Source: Planctomycetales bacterium (GTDB lineage Bacteria > Planctomycetota > Phycisphaerae > SM23-33). From it: a stretch of 6,153 nucleotides of DNA. The position numbers were made by a program, and so were the translations under genes. A model generated the notes under the pieces. That model was not told the origin of the DNA, did no database searches, and was given only the letters and a program-made list of their open reading frames with translations. The stretch lies in contig DAOVLV010000126.1 in NCBI GenBank assembly GCA_030631085.1, positions 1 through 6,153 on the forward strand. The letters are read 5' to 3'. Shown piece after piece: positions 5,101-6,153 of this stretch (its first letter is position 1; the number at the start of each line of letters is the position of its first letter).

Positions 5101-5163
5101 GCCTGGAAAAAATAAAAAATTATTTCACCGATTACTTTGCGTCCGACGACAAGAAACAGATAT

Positions 5164-6153
5164 TCAATCAAACATGCCCTTTTGCTCTTCCGCCGGCGCG
5201 GTGGTCGTAGTCGGCGCGGTGGTGGTTGTCGGCTTCTCGACCTTTTTCGGCGGCGGCGGGGCGGGTTTTTCTATCAGCGAGTAAAGGACGATATTGGCGG
5301 CGATGTCCCTGGCAGCCTGGGGCATGTAACTGAATGCCCCGTGCGCGGTGTGTCCGTCGAGCGTGTCGTGGACGCCGTAGGGAGCATAAATAACCACTGC
5401 CCGCTTGTTCCGGATGAACACCCGCAACGGTGAAGGGGCCTGTTTTTTGGCCTTTCTCCAGACCTGCGTCCTCGGCAGAGATTTGAGCGGCGGCCCCCGG
5501 AAGTCGCCACATTTTCCCGTTACCAACGGCGAGGTCGGTGTAACGCGTCCCGAAACGGCATCCATTCCTGCCAAGAGTTTCGCAAGCATATCCACAGCCG
5601 AGCGATTGAACGGTCTGGACCCTCCGACGGCATTGACAAACAGCGTCCCGCCGGAGTTGAGGTAATCGCGCATCGCCGACAGTTCGTCTGCGGTGAGAGA
5701 AAACTCCCCCGAACCGGTCATCCAGGCCAGGTGATGCCCTCGGAGTTTCCCGGCACATATGGGCGCACCGGCGGTAACGTTTATAGCGACGCGGTTTTCA
5801 GCAGTGAGTTTTTCCGAGAGATAATTCAGCGCGTAAGGCTGCGTTTGCGAGTTACCGTCATGCTTCAACCATGCGATTTTTGCACGATGGCGGACCTCGC
5901 CGCCTTTACTGACGAAGACCGGTCTCATTCGCATTCTAAGGGAGTTTGCGCCGGTGGCGTACAGGAAGAAGTTCACGCCCAGCATGCGATCAAGTTGTCC
6001 GAAAGTTTTGGGCTGTTTATGCCAGACGCACGGGAAATCGCGTTTGGATATCACCGCCAGCAGGCGTGTACCGTCGGAGACGCCCCACATCATTGCCGAT
6101 TTCGGGCCGGTGTCGATTTTATAGTGGACCGAATAGAGCGGATGCTCCTTCGG
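5164..6153 (-). CDS. DUF4159 protein, 5' end outside window; probable tandem DUF4159 domains
   Basis: The frame is open from the right edge (first full codon at 6153-6151) to TGA at 5164-5166, giving 329 residues with no start. The ATG pair near 6093 is internal, because clear family sequence (EHPLYSVHYKID) lies before it. Residues 90-293 match a DUF4159 domain: AKIAWLKHDGNSQTQPYALNYL (91-112), HLAWMTGSGEFSLTADELSAMRDYLNSGGTLFVNAVGG (141-178) and AARDIAANIVLYSLI (280-294). Residues 3-67 (HPLY...LLAVISKRDFPCVW...RMLGVNFFLYATG) look like the C-terminal half of an earlier copy, since the end of the second copy (RAVVIYAPYGV...IAANIVLYSL) has the same layout. As I recall, DUF4159 belongs to the class I glutamine-amidotransferase-like clan. 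No catalytic cysteine is evident, and its function is unknown. The C-terminal 35 residues are a Pro/Thr tail. No clear terminator follows it before the NYN promoter. Confidence 0.85.
   Translation of the reverse strand, partial: PKEHPLYSVHYKIDTGPKSAMMWGVSDGTRLLAVISKRDFPCVWHKQPKTFGQLDRMLGVNFFLYATGANSLRMRMRPVFVSKGGEVRHRAKIAWLKHDGNSQTQPYALNYLSEKLTAENRVAINVTAGAPICAGKLRGHHLAWMTGSGEFSLTADELSAMRDYLNSGGTLFVNAVGGSRPFNRSAVDMLAKLLAGMDAVSGRVTPTSPLVTGKCGDFRGPPLKSLPRTQVWRKAKKQAPSPLRVFIRNKRAVVIYAPYGVHDTLDGHTAHGAFSYMPQAARDIAANIVLYSLIEKPAPPPPKKVEKPTTTTAPTTTTAPAEEQKGMFD
5194..5229 (-). repeat. Two tandem 18-bp units encoding TTTTAP-TTTTAP
   Basis: Positions 5229-5212 and 5211-5194 on the minus strand are 18-bp tandem copies matching at 16 of 18 bases. 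Each encodes TTTTAP in the Pro/Thr tail of the DUF4159 protein. Slippage-prone linker sequence of this kind commonly varies in copy number between strains. Confidence 0.7.

Noticed and set aside
5126..5163. Terminator after the DUF4159 gene
   Set aside because: CGTC-GTCG-GACG is only a 4-bp stem, and the T-rich tract starts about 20 bases further on, where it fits an UP element better.
1..6153. CRISPR array, tRNA, rRNA, transposase gene or phage genes
   Set aside because: No regularly spaced direct repeats, no tRNA-like clover arms or conserved rRNA stretches, and no frame with transposase or phage motifs.

Overview
The window is a G+C-rich bacterial segment (hand counts of sample lines give about 55-65% G+C in most genes). 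It most resembles a planctomycete, probably of the Phycisphaerae type. The evidence is a secreted TPR-like protein with an ALDAN...GGRGLN...VTGQVGGGFHFRG start, a DUF4159 protein, and low-complexity Thr/Pro/Gln tails (TTTQPA, TTTTAP) of a kind common in that group. This assignment is inference from recalled family features, not from a database search.

Layout. At the left edge is the C-terminal third of a class IV (PLP, fold IV) aminotransferase on the + strand (1-294). It runs tail-to-tail into a complete pabB (aminodeoxychorismate synthase component I, 375-1796, -). A perfect 36-bp inverted repeat fills the gap between them. Four further protein genes follow on the - strand: a secreted protein with a C-terminal TPR-like region (1995-3593), a YjbQ/UPF0047 protein (3913-4311), a NYN/LabA-type PIN-like nuclease (4365-4985), and the C-terminal 329 codons of a DUF4159 protein whose start lies beyond the right edge (5164-6153). 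PabB together with a class IV lyase-type enzyme would make p-aminobenzoate for folate. The other genes show no obvious common pathway.

Two non-coding signals stand out. First, pabB is bracketed by two pairs of REP-like hairpins (291-372 and 1911-2009). All four hairpin units share the core GAGCGAAGCG, which contains the mini-hairpin GCGAAGC. In the second pair, every difference between the two units preserves base pairing. Units of this kind also supply the stop codons of two adjacent genes. Second, the NYN gene sits behind an almost ideal sigma70 promoter: an AT-only UP-like tract, TTGACA, 16 bp, TATAAT. Its roughly 80-nt leader contains a textbook intrinsic terminator whose T-run touches the Shine-Dalgarno sequence. 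This looks like an attenuated leader, or a small RNA made in front of a nuclease gene.

No tRNA, rRNA, CRISPR array, transposase gene or replication origin was seen. The only stretch over 300 bases without a confident gene is 3594-3912. It holds a candidate promoter, a TTGCAA dyad and a doubtful 49-codon ORF.
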